A DNA stretch of 5,207 nucleotides from an uncultured Collinsella sp. (GTDB lineage Bacteria > Actinomycetota > Coriobacteriia > Coriobacteriales > Coriobacteriaceae). Below, piece by piece: positions 4,503-5,207 of the stretch. How positions within the stretch are numbered: position 1 is the stretch's first letter; the number at the start of each line of letters is the position of its first letter. The notes under the pieces were generated by a model. It was not told the DNA's origin. It searched no databases and saw nothing but the letters and a program-made list of their open reading frames with translations. The stretch lies in NCBI GenBank assembly GCA_900555355.1, contig USKV01000121.1:1-5207 (forward strand). The letters run 5' to 3'. The position numbers and the translations under genes are program-made.

Positions 4503-5207
4503 CCGCCTTGGAGGGAGCACCAAGCACCTTGGGCGTCCGTGGTGAGAATCACCGGACCATCATTGGTAATGGCGACGGTGTTCTCGTAGTGCGCGGCGGG
4601 CAGGTGGTCGTTGGTCGTAACAATCCAACCGTCGGAGCCCGTGCTCACATGGTTGGAACCCATCGTAACCATCGGCTCGATGGCAATGACCATGCCGGCC
4701 TGGAGGCGAACGCCCCTCCCCTTCTTTCCATAGTTAGGAACGTTGGGGTCCTCGTGCATCACATGGCCAATACCGTGCCCCACATAATCGCGAAGCACGC
4801 CATAGCCGTGAGACTCGGCGAGGGACTGGACGGCATAACCAATGTCCCCAATATGGTTACCGGGAACAGCCTGCTCGATGGCAGCCTTAAGGCAATCGCG
4901 CGTGACCTCGCACAAAGCCTTGGCTTCGGGCGTGGGGGTGCCGACGAAAAACGTCCATGCGTTATCGCCGACCCAACCGTCGACAACGGCTCCCGTATCG
5001 ATGGAGATGATATCGCCATCACGCAGGATCATGTCGGGATTGGGAATACCGTGCACCACGGCATCGTTAATCGATGCACAGATGGTACCGGGGAACCCGC
5101 CGTAGCCCTTAAAGGCCGGGGTGCCACCATGCATGCGGATAATCTGCTCCGCAAGCTGATCAAGCTCAAAGGTCGAAACACCAGGGCGAACCATGGCCCC
5201 AACGTGG
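4493..5207 (-). CDS. map: Type I methionine aminopeptidase, 5' end cut by window edge
   Basis: This enzyme removes the N-terminal Met from new proteins in the cytoplasm using a two-metal centre. The frame stays open to the window edge (codons for His-Val-Gly-Ala precede Met 5194), and by alignment to known type I enzymes about 35 N-terminal residues lie outside. Met 5194 (taken as residue 1) is therefore internal. The five metal ligands are all present: D66 in SIDTG, D77 in VGDNAW, H147 in GHVMHEDP, E173 in IEPM and E204 in HYENTVAIT. His48 in VVHGIP matches the conserved substrate-binding His79 of E. coli. The fold normally ends near GPVILT; here 15 more residues follow (ending QGGEM), and the last codons and TAA stop lie in the palindromic element. 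It should be active. The usual upstream neighbour adk would be outside. Confidence 0.96.
   Translation of the reverse strand, partial: HVGAMVRPGVSTFELDQLAEQIIRMHGGTPAFKGYGGFPGTICASINDAVVHGIPNPDMILRDGDIISIDTGAVVDGWVGDNAWTFFVGTPTPEAKALCEVTRDCLKAAIEQAVPGNHIGDIGYAVQSLAESHGYGVLRDYVGHGIGHVMHEDPNVPNYGKKGRGVRLQAGMVIAIEPMVTMGSNHVSTGSDGWIVTTNDHLPAAHYENTVAITNDGPVILTTDAQGAWCSLQGGEM

Noticed and set aside
4520..4532. CCAAG-CAC-CTTGG hairpin near the end of map
   Set aside because: Only five pairs with a three-base loop, inside coding sequence and with no T-run; too short to call a terminator.
4356..4589. Possible 77-codon plus-strand gene across the palindrome
   Set aside because: Its sequence is set by the inverted repeat and the map antisense strand. 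No ribosome site or known family was seen.
1..5207. CRISPR array, tRNA or rRNA gene, phage or defence genes
   Set aside because: No spaced direct repeats, no tRNA cloverleaf and no such protein families were seen; almost all sequence is accounted for by housekeeping genes.

Overview
This window is a bacterial housekeeping locus. Every protein gene in it is read from the minus strand. In transcription order (right to left) they are map (5' end outside the window), infA, rpmJ, rpsM, rpsK, rpsD, rpoA, rplQ and truA (3' end outside the window). This is the end of the large ribosomal-protein cluster plus the alpha operon. The gene order (map-infA-rpmJ-rpsM-rpsK-rpsD-rpoA-rplQ-truA) is the one seen in Gram-positive bacteria. 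The G+C-rich codon use, the lysine/alanine/glutamate tail on L17 and the form of S4 and IF-1 suggest an actinobacterium, most likely of the class Coriobacteriia (Collinsella-like). That placement is inference from remembered family features, not from a search.

Layout. 5207-4493: methionine aminopeptidase, which trims the initiator Met from new proteins. 4492-4262: a 231-base gap dominated by a 131-bp near-perfect palindrome (4372-4502) that includes the map stop codon, followed by a possible infA promoter. 4261-4043: IF-1. 4042-3893: a 150-base gap with two inverted repeats and a possible pseudoknot just ahead of the alpha-operon genes. 3892-883: rpmJ, rpsM, rpsK, rpsD, rpoA and rplQ, separated by only 14-32 bases and each with its own Shine-Dalgarno site, so clearly one operon. 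882-791: a strong intrinsic terminator and, overlapping it, a good candidate promoter for truA. 790-1: tRNA pseudouridine synthase TruA.

Together the genes make ribosome parts (L36, S13, S11, S4, L17), a translation initiation factor, the RNA polymerase alpha subunit, a nascent-protein processing enzyme and a tRNA modification enzyme, so transcription and translation capacity are co-expressed. I see no phage, defence, secretion or biosynthetic genes. The parts worth a second look are all non-coding: the palindromic element at the map/infA junction, the structured infA-rpmJ gap, and the promoter that appears to start inside a terminator stem before truA.
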